The notes under the pieces were generated by a model that was not told the origin of the DNA, did no database searches, and worked only from the letters and a program-made list of their open reading frames with translations. 64,000 nucleotides of DNA, from NCBI GenBank assembly GCA_021014325.1, contig CM037460.1, positions 14,675,486-14,739,485 on the forward strand. Reading direction: 5' to 3'. How positions within the stretch are numbered: the stretch's first letter is position 1; the number at the start of each line of letters is the position of its first letter. This DNA is from Plazaster borealis (Eukaryota > Echinodermata > Asteroidea > Forcipulatida > Labidiasteridae). A program made the position numbers and the translations under genes. This document shows, piece by piece, positions 25,326 through 39,000 of the stretch.

Positions 25326-28300
25326 TTTTATTTATTTTTTTTTTTTTTAACTTAATTTAATTTGCTTCTTTATAATTGTTTTCCGTTAATGTTCTGTCTT
25401 GTGCCTTTGTAACTTGGTGTGTTTGTATTGGTCGAATAAATAATAATAATAATAATAATAATACATGTATTATTGTTATTCTGCAATTGAGGAATGATTA
25501 TTCTCATCTCTCAGGTCGGTTGTCTAAAGAGGGTGCTGAAGCCCTACGCAAGGAACTTGAAGAGAAAGACAGACAGAGGGAAGACCTCATCCTACAAGTC
25601 AAGGTGAGCCCTTTAATCTCTTTAATTCATTTCTTGTGTGTCATGCAAATAATAAAATGCATTGCTATTCATATTCAGGCCTGTGAAATCTCCGCTTTAA
25701 AGCGGATATCTGCTTTTTTCTTTTTGTGTCGATTTTTTATTTCCGCTTTTTTTTTTCCTTTTTTTTTTGTTGTTCCTTTTTTTTTTCTTCTTAGGTTTTT
25801 GGCCTTATATATGCTTGGCAACAGTAATGTACAACTACAATAATGTGAAATAAGCCTAGTTACTGGATCAATGGGGTGCTCCAATTCGACCAGCGTAAAT
25901 GCGTGACGCGCGCTCATTTGACGTTCCACGATCATTCTTACATCATGTAGTGTTTCAGCTCTTTTTTTAAGGGTCCACTCACAGGCCTGATATTATAAGC
26001 GCTCACGTAGTTTATCTTTATGTAGTTGTCTTTAAAGGCCCTGTACACTATTGGTAAGATCGAAAAACACAAATGTTCACAGATTCACACACAACTTACA
26101 TGATTAAAAGTAAGTAATGGTTGAAAGGGTTCCTTAAAATATTTCTGCCTAAAATGTTATCGTTTCTGAGAAATGAGTAAAACAATAATTTTTATCACGC
26201 GCGATATTTTGAAAAAACAGAAAACACATAAGCTCTCTTTTCACTATTTTCTCGTGATCTCGATGACCAATTGAGCTCAAACTTTCACAGGTTTGTTTGT
26301 TCATGCATATGTTGAATCACATAAAATGTGGACACTAATTTTGAGCTGTTACCAAAAGTGTACATGAGTATTTTTATTTTATTTTTTTTTCCCCTCAAAA
26401 CTGAAAAATCTATAATAATCATTTTGGAAGAACTGTTTGCGATACTGTTACAATGGCACCCTTACATCCTAGCCAGTTGTACATCTACATAGAACTAAAG
26501 GCTATATCAACGCCTTTTCTCCACATGCTGTTTCTCTTTAGAATTCTTTGCCTGGTGCATGACCCCTCCATACTGTGATCTTGCACGTTTCAAGAGGAAT
26601 ATATATTCAGGTCTCACCCTTGGCACTAGCCCGGCGTACAATGTTTAGTAAAAACTGCTCTGGGCTAGTAAACACCACTTCTCAACTTGCCATGTGGGCT
26701 ACTAAAAACTGTGCAACTTACTTATTTGAAATGCTCAATTTCTTCCTTTTCAGCTGTAAATAATAAACTTCTGTTGATTTATTGTTTAGTGTGTGAATGT
26801 AACTTCATTTTACCATTAAACTGGTTGTGATCGCTACCATTAATACATCAGAAAGATACATTTATGACAATACGTGTTTTTAAAATCTGGCCCACTAAAA
26901 CTTCCTGGGGGCAAGTAAAACGTGCAGCTTACTAGCCCGGTGGGCTACTTTACAAAAAGTTTAAGCGCAATGTCTGATATTCCTGAGTTTTTCTAATTTC
27001 TTCATTTGTTTTACATGAAGCCCTCAACCTGGAGTGGCTCTCAGCCTTGTTTAGGGTGAAATTGCTTCAAAAAATTATTTACTGTAAAGGAGCAGCCTTC
27101 ACACAATTGCATCTTCCCTCTTTTTTTGACTACATGAACTTGTTTAAAAAATATTTTTATTGAACATTTTTTGTATCCCTCCCCTCTTTCTTTTTTTCAG
27201 AACTTCCGTGACAATGCCAAAAAATACCGAGCACGATGCGAGAAGGAGCAGGCGAACAAATGGCAGCAGATCAAGATAATGCGAAAGACGCACGAATCTC
27301 ATCTCAACGAAAAGCGACAACTCATCAGAAACCTCCAAGACATCATCGAGGAGCAAGAGGGAAGGATCTACGAACTGGAGAGCGAACTCAAAGGTACATG
27401 ACGCAAGAGGGCAGCAGAGGCTGTGGTTATGGGGGGAAAAAAAACCTCCAAGCTAATCTCCTCTTTTCCGTCTTTGTATGGGGGAAACAAAACGTATATT
27501 TAGCACGGTTGGTGCATGCAAGTGGATGCTACACAATGGAATGTCCGGATGTAATTATGCATTAACTGGTCAACCGACCGCAACCAAAAGAGGATGTTCC
27601 GAAACATATAAACACCCACTGTATCTCAGGTTGGAAAAATCATACGTAATTTAAGACATCAAGTGGTTAAAGGAAATCTCCCTCTGAAAATGTCTCAAAT
27701 AGATTGTTGTGTTAAAAAAGAGGTATGTTTTGAAAATGCCACATACTTCAAAGTTAGTTATTAGTACAATTTGGGTGGATTTTTTTATTGACAGTTTTTG
27801 TATCTAAAGGCAAGGTTTTCATGTCCATTCTCCAGAAATTCAGCAAGAGACAAATGTTGAAAAAATTGAAACAATACAAATTTAGGTCTTGTGAAAATAC
27901 TTCAAGTGCAGGAGGGTGTGTTTGTTTGTTTCATTTGTTTAAAATTGTTCTCTTTTCCACCTAAAAGGAAGCGTACTCCATTACATTGAATAGAAATGTG
28001 CCTCCACAAAATCGTCCATGCTTTTTGTAATGTACGTTTGCATATAAGATGGAAGTAAATATAATAATGATTTCAATTAAATTTTTGACAGTATTATTTC
28101 CCAAACCTCAACTCATAGGCAACAACAGCCCTACCCCAAGCACCTCAAGCCTCTCCGACCACGTCCATAAGCTGGCCTCCTCCCTGGATCGTCTCCAGAC
28201 AGAGATGGCCAGCGTCCGGGAGAAGCAGCTGGCCGGCGAGCACCAGCTGGTCTCCTTGGAGGAAGATCATGTACATGAGAAAAAAGGTATCCACGAGGAC

Positions 28301-30064
28301 ATGACCCAGCTCAGGTCAGAGTTGGACGAGGCGCATGTTATGATCCGCTCGCTACGCAACGGCGAGGTAAGATGTCAGTGGACGACTTAAATCCTGTGCC
28401 TGATTTCAATCTTTTTCTTATCACATCCAACAAATTCTTATTCATATCTAATTTCATTTCATCATCACAAGTGTTCCTTTTATGATTAATTTGCATCAGG
28501 GATAAAGAATTTGCTTTGCGCCCTTTTTGTATATTCAGTACTTTCCCGAATCCTGTGAAAAAAAATCCACAGGTGTATCACTCTGGTGGGATACGAACCC
28601 TCGACCTTTGCTATGCTAGAGCAGATGTCTTACCACTAGACCACCGAGCTAGCCCGGTGGCCAGAGGCAGTTTGAATCCTATATTTTAGCAGCAGGTACC
28701 GCAACGGTTTAATAGATGTTTATTTTGCATAGGGGATAAAGAATATTTTTTGTTTTTTGCCCTTACACCAATGTGTATTAAGTACTGTATACTCAGTACT
28801 TTCCTGAGTCCTGTGAAAAAAATCCAGAGGCATATCACTCTGCTTATTATCTTCAATCAAACTGCACAGCCCATATCACACCCTGCATATTGCGCTGTTC
28901 TAACTCCGCGTATTGTGCTATTTTAAGCTAATCACAAAACGTACAGCTATTTCAACACCGCGTATTGCTTTGAGCTGCACATCAAGTTTGCTTGAAAATA
29001 TATTCTTTATCACACACCCGCTCATGGAATACAGAAATATGGTGCGACTGCATCCCATATTCAACTCTGCCTTCGCCCTCGTTGGATATGGGATGCAGAA
29101 GTGCTATATTTTTCCATATTCAAAACGCGCTTGTGTGATAACTAATGATACACACCAGTGTAAGGGCAAAAAACAAATAAATTTCTGTAATTTGTTTTTA
29201 CGACTGAAATGGAATGACATGCTTCTGAGAAATGTCAATTTTATTTTTGTCATGGTCCCTGACCTGTTTACACGTTATTTTTGGTCCACGGCAGGCAATT
29301 TCTTCAGGCACGGATAATGAGAAAGAGATTGAGAAACTCAAGCAGGAGCTGCAGAGATACGAAGCAGAGCTGCTGGTGGCTAAGACAATGCAGGAGGAGG
29401 TTGCCCAACAAGAGATGGAGACATCAAAGAAGGACACTGCAGCACTTAAGGTACCCTCATTGTACAGGATGGTTTAAAGGGTCTGTATACGTTTGGTAAT
29501 GACTCTGAAAATGAATGGCAATAAAAACTTTCTTGGTAAGAAGTACAGCAGCTTTGGATAGTGTTATGCATTTTGAGAAACTTTTCACTTAGAAGTACTG
29601 CAGTTATGGAAAAAGATCTCACTTTTTATCCCCAAAAATTTGCATCTGAGATCAGATTGTGTATTCCAATTGCAGATTATTCTTCCTGCGTGGACATAAC
29701 CGCTCCAGATTTTTCAACAATATTTCAAAACGCTACCAAATTTTTACAGGTTAGTTTTATGGTATATATCTACAACTATAAAGGAACCCAATGAGTGTTT
29801 CAATCCTATATAAATGTAGATATAGACCTTAAAACTAACCTGTGAAATTTTCATTTCAAAAGGTAGTAGCGTTTCTGAGATATTACCAAAAATCTGGAGC
29901 GGTTATGTCCACGCAGGAAGAATAATCTGCATTTGGAATACACAATCTGAGAAACGTTACTGCAGTAACGCTCCTCACATTCAAATTTTGATGGATAAAA
30001 AGTGATATGTTTTTCCATAACTGCAGTACTTCGAAGGGAAAAGTTTCTAAAAATGCATTATAAA

Positions 30065-30099
<35 letters not shown>

Positions 30100-33000
30100 C
30101 TATATATTTACACAGCGTATTTTACAATAGCGTATCAATGCGCTTTTCTACACAGATTTGCTCATTTTCATTATACTATCCAAAGCTGCTGTACTTCTTA
30201 CCAAGTAAATTTTTGATTGCCATTAATTTTCAGAGTCATTACCAAACGTATACAGACCCTTTAAAGCCCAATCAGTCATCTGAGTCACAAGAAAGTATTG
30301 TTTTCACTGTTTTAGAATGTTGTGTTTTTGTCTCCCGAGGTCAAAACTAATTGTTTTACTCACTTCTCAAAATAGCTTTTCAGGCAAAAATACTTCAAGG
30401 TTATTTTTTAAAATTATCTTTATGTTATGTAAGTTATTTTGCAAATTTGTGAGCATTCATTTTTTTCAATCTTGCCAATGTTCTGCACAGACTGTTTTCA
30501 ACCCACACCAGGATCTCAACTAGAACCTTACAGATCAAGTTCAACTTCAAATAAAATGAATCATACTTTTCATAAGTTTTCTCTGTGGGCATGTGGGTAA
30601 TAATAGTATTGATGCGGAAGGCTTTGTATGCTTTTCTCTACATGAAACGTAAATTTCTGCGTGCTTTGGCTGTTCCGCATGTCAACAGCCTTGCTAGTCC
30701 ACATGCCAACAGCCGTCTTATAAGAATATCCTCTCTTTGGCCACTCTTATTGTCGCCTTGTGTTGTGAGTCCCCCTTAAAAAACCAAACCTCAATATTTC
30801 CTTCTGCAGAAATTTGAGAGCGAGAATAGGAGACTTAAAGATCGTATTCTGGAACTGGAGGCAGACATGGCCACAAAGTCCAAGGTCATGGCAGAGTCAG
30901 AGGCCAGCCACAAGAGACAACAACACCGTCTTGAGAAAGCCATCAGGGAGCAATCCTTTAGACTCAAGGCTGTTGAGCTGCAGTTTGACCATCTGAAGGC
31001 CAACCCTCAGGTACATGCATTTACTGGCTCCCATTCTGTGACAATCTTCTGTTATTTGGAGCTACCTCATATGTATTGAGCAGAGTTCAAAGTAGCCGAA
31101 CATCTGACGTCACACTTCGAGGCTCGTGAATAACGCCAGATACCGGTCTTGAGCGTTGGGCGGGATCCTGCCGAACGTGCCTTTGACCTCGCTTCCATTC
31201 ACACGGCCGAGATTTGTAGTCACACACACGTGTACACGCATTACATTGTGTATAAATAACATTACATACATTATGTACACGCGCGCAGCATGCAGGAGAC
31301 GATCGAAAGTTCATGCTGATGGTGGAGCTGACAAACACGTCACTTCGGAGCGGACCAATCATAACACAGATCTGGAAAGCTTACGTCACTGCCCGTTTAT
31401 CAAATGAAATCATTGTATCCAATGAAATCGCTGGGCCTGTAAGACCAATACCTGCCTTTTTCTTTGCCTTATAAAGACAGGGGACCAGTCTAAGTTCAAA
31501 GATGACAAAAATGCAGCTCGCTTGGTATGTTCCACTTGAGGGAACATATTACCCAGGGAACTTCATTGGCTACCGATTAGAGATTGGCTTCATTTTAAAC
31601 TTCCTCTTTTTGTTGAACAAAACTGTTGTCTTTAAATACCTTCCGACTGATCCAGGTTTATATTTTGGTACTTCAAACCATATTTTTGTAATTAAGTATT
31701 TTTATATCATAATTATTCTTTGTATTATGTATCCATATTCACAATTTACATATTTGTGCATGTTTGCATTGTAGTGTTATTAACTATCAATTTCTAATGA
31801 AACATTTTAATACCCCTTTTCATATAAAAAACCTAAATTATGTTTAGCCTGAATCCTTTTTGTGCGATATAAACATACTTTATTATGACTTTTATCATAA
31901 TAGAATTGTCCAAATATTTGTGTAGAATTAAAGCTTTACTGGTGTAAGGCCAGATCAGAATTGGCGGCTACAGCTATTGACACAACTGTTGCTAAGGGTG
32001 TTGCCAAGGACGTCCTATACTTCAAAGCATAATGATGCGGCGATCCAGCTGTAGCCCTAGCCGCAAATTCAGACACGGTCTATGTCAACTCTATCTGTAT
32101 TCTGTCCGCAAACAGAAGGGACACAGCAATTCAGTTATAATGTAGTAGTCGGTATACATTTCAAAACACATCAAGTTTGCAGATTTTATGACAAAATGGA
32201 TTACAACACTGATAAAAAAGATCTACTAACAATGATTTCTTGGGAATCTTGAAGGTTGTGGAAGTCACCAAGACAGTAACGGTTGAGTCGGAGACCGCTA
32301 AGGATGCCTTGATCACCTCTAAAGAACAAAATAGACAAATCAACAGGCAACTCTCTACTCTGAGGGAATCATGCAATGCGACCGAACAACAACTCAGTAA
32401 CTCCAAGACACACATCAAGGCCCTACAAGAGAAGGTATGTTTACATTCCAATCAATGTTTTTTTTTCAATAGACCAAGTCAAATTTGTTTAACCCTCTAG
32501 AGACTATTCATTTTTTCTTGTAAAAGTGTCTGAAATAATAATATGAAACAGAAATTGGGTTTTGTTTTAGAAACATAGATACTATGTTAACATGGAAAAC
32601 ACTAGAAAATGTCAATTCAGGTTATGACCTTTACTTTGACCTTTTTGGTTGAATGGAAGAAGGCTGTTTGTGGCCGCTATGGGCATTTTGGTACAAGCCA
32701 TTCATGATTGTTATGGTTTCTAAAGGGTTAAACAAAAAGTGACCTGAGCATCATAGGGCATTTCCTTGCAGGGATTTTTCTTTAAATTACAGAAATTCCT
32801 GCATAATTTATCAAGTATTGTAAAAAATAACAGCTGGATAATGTACTTATTCGTCATATCAACAGTTGATAACAAAAAATTTATTTGATTTTATCTTTTC
32901 TGCCATTGATGAGCTGTGTACACTTTTTTGCATTTGATTAAATTATTCAATATCAAATAATAAACCACAAGGGAAACTGACTGGGAGACTGCCAACATAG

Positions 33001-36000
33001 GATTAGATAGCTCAGTTGTTAAGAGCGCCGACACGTTACATACAAACAGGCATTCTTATAGCGCCCCACAAAGATTGGAGCACTTTACAAAAGCTGACAT
33101 ATGAATAAAGATACAAACAAACAATGCATTGATACAGCTGATACAGCATTGATACGTTAATCCGGAGGTCGTTGGTTCAAATCCTGCTCTAGTAAATTTT
33201 TCTTTTTTCAACCCTAAATTATTAAATCAACACAGTTAAAAGAACAAGACACCCAGATGGCACTCCTGGATCAAGAAATGCACGAGTTTGCAAAGCGCGC
33301 AAAGTTGGAGGTTGCCGAAGCCCGAAGGCAGGGCGACGAGAAGGCCTCCACCCTCAACCAACGATTCACGGCAATGAAAGCTAAGTTCACGCAGATCCGA
33401 CCAGGACTGGTGACAATTGCGCAGGAGTACCAGCAGCTTCGATCATTGTGTGCGCAGTTTCCGTCTATGCTGAAGGCCGCCATTGAACAAACGAAACAAG
33501 AGGTGAGTACTCAAAACCGTCAGCTTCAGTTTGTGGTTTTCTTGAAAATTCTGATCCCATTTGTTTGTTTGTTTAAACAGTTTACTAAATAACACCATAA
33601 CTGAGTGCAACCTTGTTTTACCAATGCAGCAATGTGAAAGCATGATATTTAATTCCTATTTCAATCTGGGCCCAATTTCATAGAACTGCGCACAAAAAGT
33701 AGCTAAGCACAACAACATTTTGCTTACCAGATCAAGGTTACCAGCCCGAATTCCATGTCACATGTGAAATCTGTAACTGGTATCCTGCCTATTTAAAAAA
33801 AAACAGTATTTTCTGCGTAAGCAGCTCTATGAAATTGGGCCCTGATTTCAGATTTTGTTGCCCTCAGAAAATCAGTAAGGTAACTATTAACCCTTTAGAG
33901 ACCATTCGTATAATCATCACGATACTACCAGAAATGGCTAAGTTTTTGACCTAATTTTTTCTTGTAAAAGTGTCTGAAAAAATAATATGAATAAGACATT
34001 CGGTTTTGTTTCAGAAGCATAGATACTATGTTAACATGGGAAACATTGGAAAATGTCAATTCAGGAAGTGACCTTTTTTTTTGAGTGGAAGTAGGTCAGA
34101 TCTTGTAGTCGTTTGCGGCCGCTATGGTCATTTTGGTACAAGCCGCTTCTAACCGCTATGGTCTCTAAAGGGTTAAATATATGTAGGCAAGCTTAAAATC
34201 TTATCAAAGCCATGTTGGCCCTGTACTTAATGAGATTTTTCTACTTTTTTTAGGGTCAAATATCATGCGTGAATATGAAAGGTTTTTGTGCTTTTTGTAC
34301 GATGTATATAATGTCGGTGTTAAACTATTATAGCACAAAATGCTGACTTTTTACAACACAACTTTTAGAACTTCAACAACGTGAAATCTTTCAAAGGGTA
34401 TCACAAATTTACTCACAAAACCAATGGCAATACAGATATTATAGATGATAATGCACGCATGAAATGCATATAATGTTTGTTATACAACTCACACATAGAT
34501 CCTTGTCAATTGAAAATTTTAACAATAAACACAAAATAGACGTTGAAAATCTTCAACCCAACACTCTGAAAGCCCTTCTAAATAACGTAGACGACTCTAC
34601 ATAGACATCAACCTTGTCCTCCATGACACAACCTTGTCTTGTTTGGACGAACGAGCGGGAACAATTGTTTTCGGGAACAACGCTGAAAAATAAGCAACAT
34701 AAATTTATGTACCTGCCTATATTTATTTTCATGTGATGGTGTATTTATTGCGACAGTAAATAAATGGCAAAACTGACGCGTGTTCAACCAATCAAATGAC
34801 AAGTATCAATGTATGACTTCCATAAAACATTTTAGCACTTGATATGTCTCTTCTAGTAATGTATTATTTTCCCCCTACATCCACATTCAGATCGGCCAGG
34901 CCCTTTCAGACCTCACAGAACACAACAAGGAACTTGTACATAAGTACCACCGCGAGATGGCCCTGCGGAAGAAATACCACAATGAGATCATTGATCTCAA
35001 AGGAAGTATTCGCGTCTTCTGCAGGGTACGTCCACTCATCCGTGAGGATGGTTCCGGCCCGCTGGCCAAGAGTGTGGTGACGTTCAATGACGATGACGAC
35101 GCTCTCCTCTATTTACAAAGCAAAGGGCGAACTACAACCTTCGAGGTTGATAAAGTGTTTCAGGCACTATCCACTCAAGAAGAGGTCAGTACAATAAAAA
35201 AAGAACTAAAACTGTTACAAGTGAAAGCCTTTACAAAAAAATTATATTGTTGGTTTTTAGTTAATTTCCTGAAGCAACAATGGTCATTGTTTCTGTTATT
35301 TTGTGTGAACTACAGTGGGGTGTCGTGGCCGAGCGGTGTGGGCGTTCTGTTATTTACAGAATGTGGGTTCGAATCCTGGGCTGGTCAGTCGTGACACTTG
35401 TGTCCTTGAGCAAGGCACTTTATCATAATTGCTTCTCTCCACCCAGGAGTATAAATGGGTACCGGCGAGAGCTGGGGAGTAACCTGCAATGGACTGGCAT
35501 CCTGTCCAGGGGGAAAAGAAATATTTTCAGTCGTTTAATGTCAAGTAAACCGGCTATAAACACTGGCCTGATGAGCCATATTGGCTCGGGACAGACTTTA
35601 CTTAACATGCTACATGTAGATACGCCTGAGCTGCCAGAAATTTATCTACATTGTATGACCGTTTGGTTGGTGTTCCACAATGCAATTGAATGATGAGATT
35701 TTGTACGTGGGTACCAGCTACCTTGACTAATCATTGTCTATGGGTTTAGTGTGTGTTCAGTGGAATCTCGCCAAATGAAATCAGTAAAATTTGTAACACC
35801 AAAGCATGTCTTTATCCAGGGGACCAGTCTACCTAAAAAAAAACTTTACTCTCCAATTATTTTGCTTTTAACTTTCTCTTCTTGTGCATCTAGGTATTCA
35901 AAGAAGTAGAACCGCTGGTTGTGTCTAGCATTGATGGCTACAATGTTTGCATATTCGCCTACGGTCAGACTGGATCTGGGAAAACGTACACCATGGAGGT

Positions 36001-39000
36001 AAGAACTCTATCATAAAGCTGATAAGCACAACAATTTTCCTATGCACAGAAATATCCCACCCAGCAGAAATGGGTTACCAGTGAGAATGCCAAGCAATTC
36101 ACATTGTTCCAACTGTTCACATTGGGGTTTTGGTTTTTTGTTTTTGTTTTTGTTTTTTTCTCCGCAAGTTCGCCCGAAACAAGGCTGAAAGCCACTCTTA
36201 GTATAGGGGGTACAAATTGGAAACATTTTAAGATTAAAAGAACCCAGGGGAGCTGAAGTTATGAATTGATATCCTCTTAAAACATTCTAGAGTGTATGAT
36301 GGAGGATAAAATGCACCAGGCAAGGAGTTCCAAAGAGATGCAGTACATGGCTCTTTGTTCTGCATCTCAGCAGAGTATAGGTTTTCCGGGTAATTTTTGG
36401 GCAAAAAAGCAACCTGTTTCACTTTCATGCATACATTTTAAAGCGATTTTGCCTCTTTAGTTGAAGCCATCGTTCAATTTTATATTGAGGGATGCAAATT
36501 TGTAAAGCATTATATTCAACTAAACTTATAAGGCATTCCTTTCAGCCATGCGAAATCGGCCTTCAATGCAGCAACTAGAGATTTCTGCAAAAAGCTGCTG
36601 CAAATTTGAATGCTGTTTGAGTGGATTGTTAAATTGAATGATTATCTCTGTAAATCGCATGACACAAATTTGCTTACACATAAAGTGAAATTGAATTCAA
36701 TTTCTCATGCAATTTCACATGGTAAATAGATGATAACGCAATGTTTAAATTGTGGCGTGTCGTGGCCGCGCGGATAAGAACACTGGATTCAAGCTCTGGT
36801 GATTCTGACCAGCAGAGTTTTGGTTCGAGTCCCGGTCGTGACACTTGTGTCGTTAAGCAAGACACTTAACCATTATTGCTTCGTTCTTCGAATGGGACGT
36901 AAAGCCGTAGGTTCCTTGTGTTGCACGTAAAAGAATCCAGTGCACTTATCATAAAGAGAAGGGGTTCGCTCCAGTGTTCTTGGTTTGATCGGCAGCATAT
37001 TGCGCCACAGCACCTTGTAAACCATTACATGGTGCTATGCAAAGGAATAGGTCTCATACTTCAACACGTAGCTCTGCACACCTTGCAGGAAAAAATACTG
37101 TGCGCTTTGATAGGCCCATTGGGTGTGATAAAGTGCTGTATAAGAACTCAGTATTATAATTACTATTTAAATGGTAGCTCATGTGCCGAAAAATTACCAG
37201 GAAAACCTATAATTAATTTGCAAGCTTTTGGACCTAAATTTGTATAGCCCTACTCAAAGCTAGAGCTTTCGGCTTAAGATTAAAGCTCCATTCAACAATG
37301 TCTCCCCATGGTGAATAGACCTTTGTCTTGGTGCAGCTGTTTTCAAATCAATGTAACAATGCCAGAGCTGCCAACTCTCCCTGATTCTGCAGAAAGTTCC
37401 CTGAAATTAAACCAATCTTTCCATGTTCTGATGAACTAATTTGAAAATCTCCCTGATTATGGAAACTTTTTCCCCTATTATGTTGAAAGTAATTCTAAAT
37501 ATCTCCCCAAGTGTTGCACAAAATCTCCCTGGGTGCAAGATGCAAATGTTGGCAGCTCTGCAATGCGATTATGTTTTTCAAGAAGCAGGACAGTTATTTT
37601 CAGAACTTGGTAGTCTCCCGAATTCTGAAAATCTACTCTGCGGCAGTAGAATAGTCTCTCTTGAATTCCAAAATTTACTCCGCGGCAGTAGAATATCTAC
37701 ACAGCATGGTGTTACTGCATTATTTATTTTATTTACTTATTGATTTTGTTTTGTTTTTTGTCTGTGTTTATGTAGGGAACAGCCAGTAATCCAGGCATTA
37801 ACCAGCGAGCCCTTCAACACCTCTTCGAGGAAACAAGTGCACGATCAGAGGAGTGGACGTACACCATAACGGTCTCGGTCATGGAGATCTACAATGAAAC
37901 ACTCAGGTGAGGGAGAGAGTCTCAAACTCAAAAACTAGTTTCCGTCACATAATTCTACACAAAACATTTAAACACAGGAGTAGGATTTTTTCAAAAGTTA
38001 TGAACGAATCTTCCCCCTTCTTGAAGTAAAGATTTTTTCGCTTGAAACCATTGCATACCTGCCAACTGTTCAGATTTAATTGGAATTGTCCAGATTTTTG
38101 AGATTACCAGCCTCAAAAAATCAGAGCATTCCTATTTCTGACAATGACAGCGAGATAAAAATGTTCTGGCAGAAGAGGGTGCCATTTGCTTGCGACAGTA
38201 GAGATTTTCTTACGGGATACAGTGTTTTTTGTACATTGTTTTAAACACATACATCGTTTGTATGTGTACATGTAATAAGCTTTACTTACCCAACTTCTTG
38301 CGTCGCTAACTGTAGACTCGTAAAACTAGTGTTCCTATTTCTGAGGGTTCAATGTTGGCAGGTATGCCATTGCACCAAACTAGGGATTAAGAAGCTAATG
38401 TTTTAATCCCACAACTCATAGAGAGATCTTCTCTCTCACCACACCCAAACTCAAAACTAAGGATTAAGAAGATCCCCTATCAGATGGATTGCAAATGAAG
38501 GCAAATTGTTCTACCCCTCCACCCCAGAAAGAGTAGGAACTAGGAAAGAATTCTCTTTCACAGGAAAGCTAAAAGCTTATCTTTTAATCCCCTACAGAGA
38601 TCTCCTCAGCGATGACCCACACACCAAGCTCGAGATCAAAATGAACCCAGATGGAAGTGGGTTGTACGTTCCTGGTCTGAGCGAGATTGATGTGACTAGT
38701 GTTGAAGATGTAAATGAGGTGAGGATCAAATGATTTTTTCTTTTCTTACTTTTTGATCAAGCTAGACAATTCTTAATTTTTATGCATACAGAACATTTGT
38801 GACCGATCGACTAAAAGTCTGTAGCAAAACCTCAATATACCTATACCGTGCCCGATATGTGGCAGAGGGTATCCCCTCTCCAGTGTTTTCATACTTTAAC
38901 ACACTATTTTCCTCTTGTAAAGAAGTAACCCCCCCCCCCTAAAATCCTCTAATAATTCATGAGATTCCAAGCACACAATGAAGCCACAATATGGGGGGGG

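Larger units (their letters stand above)
21540..25463 (+). mobile_element. CR1/L2-like non-LTR retrotransposon, near full length but broken
   Basis: Order is 5' leader, N-terminal hydrophobic segment with a 2A-like motif, APE endonuclease, reverse transcriptase, a C-terminal segment, then about 480 bp of 3' UTR with TTTA runs and a final (AAT)n tail at 25436-25463. The FADD RT box and the tail fit the CR1/Jockey group; I cannot fix the clade. The left boundary is uncertain. It fills the end of kinesin intron 2. Confidence 0.85.

Noticed and set aside
25001..25360. 119-codon hydrophobic frame
   Set aside because: Low-complexity translation of the T-rich LINE 3' UTR.
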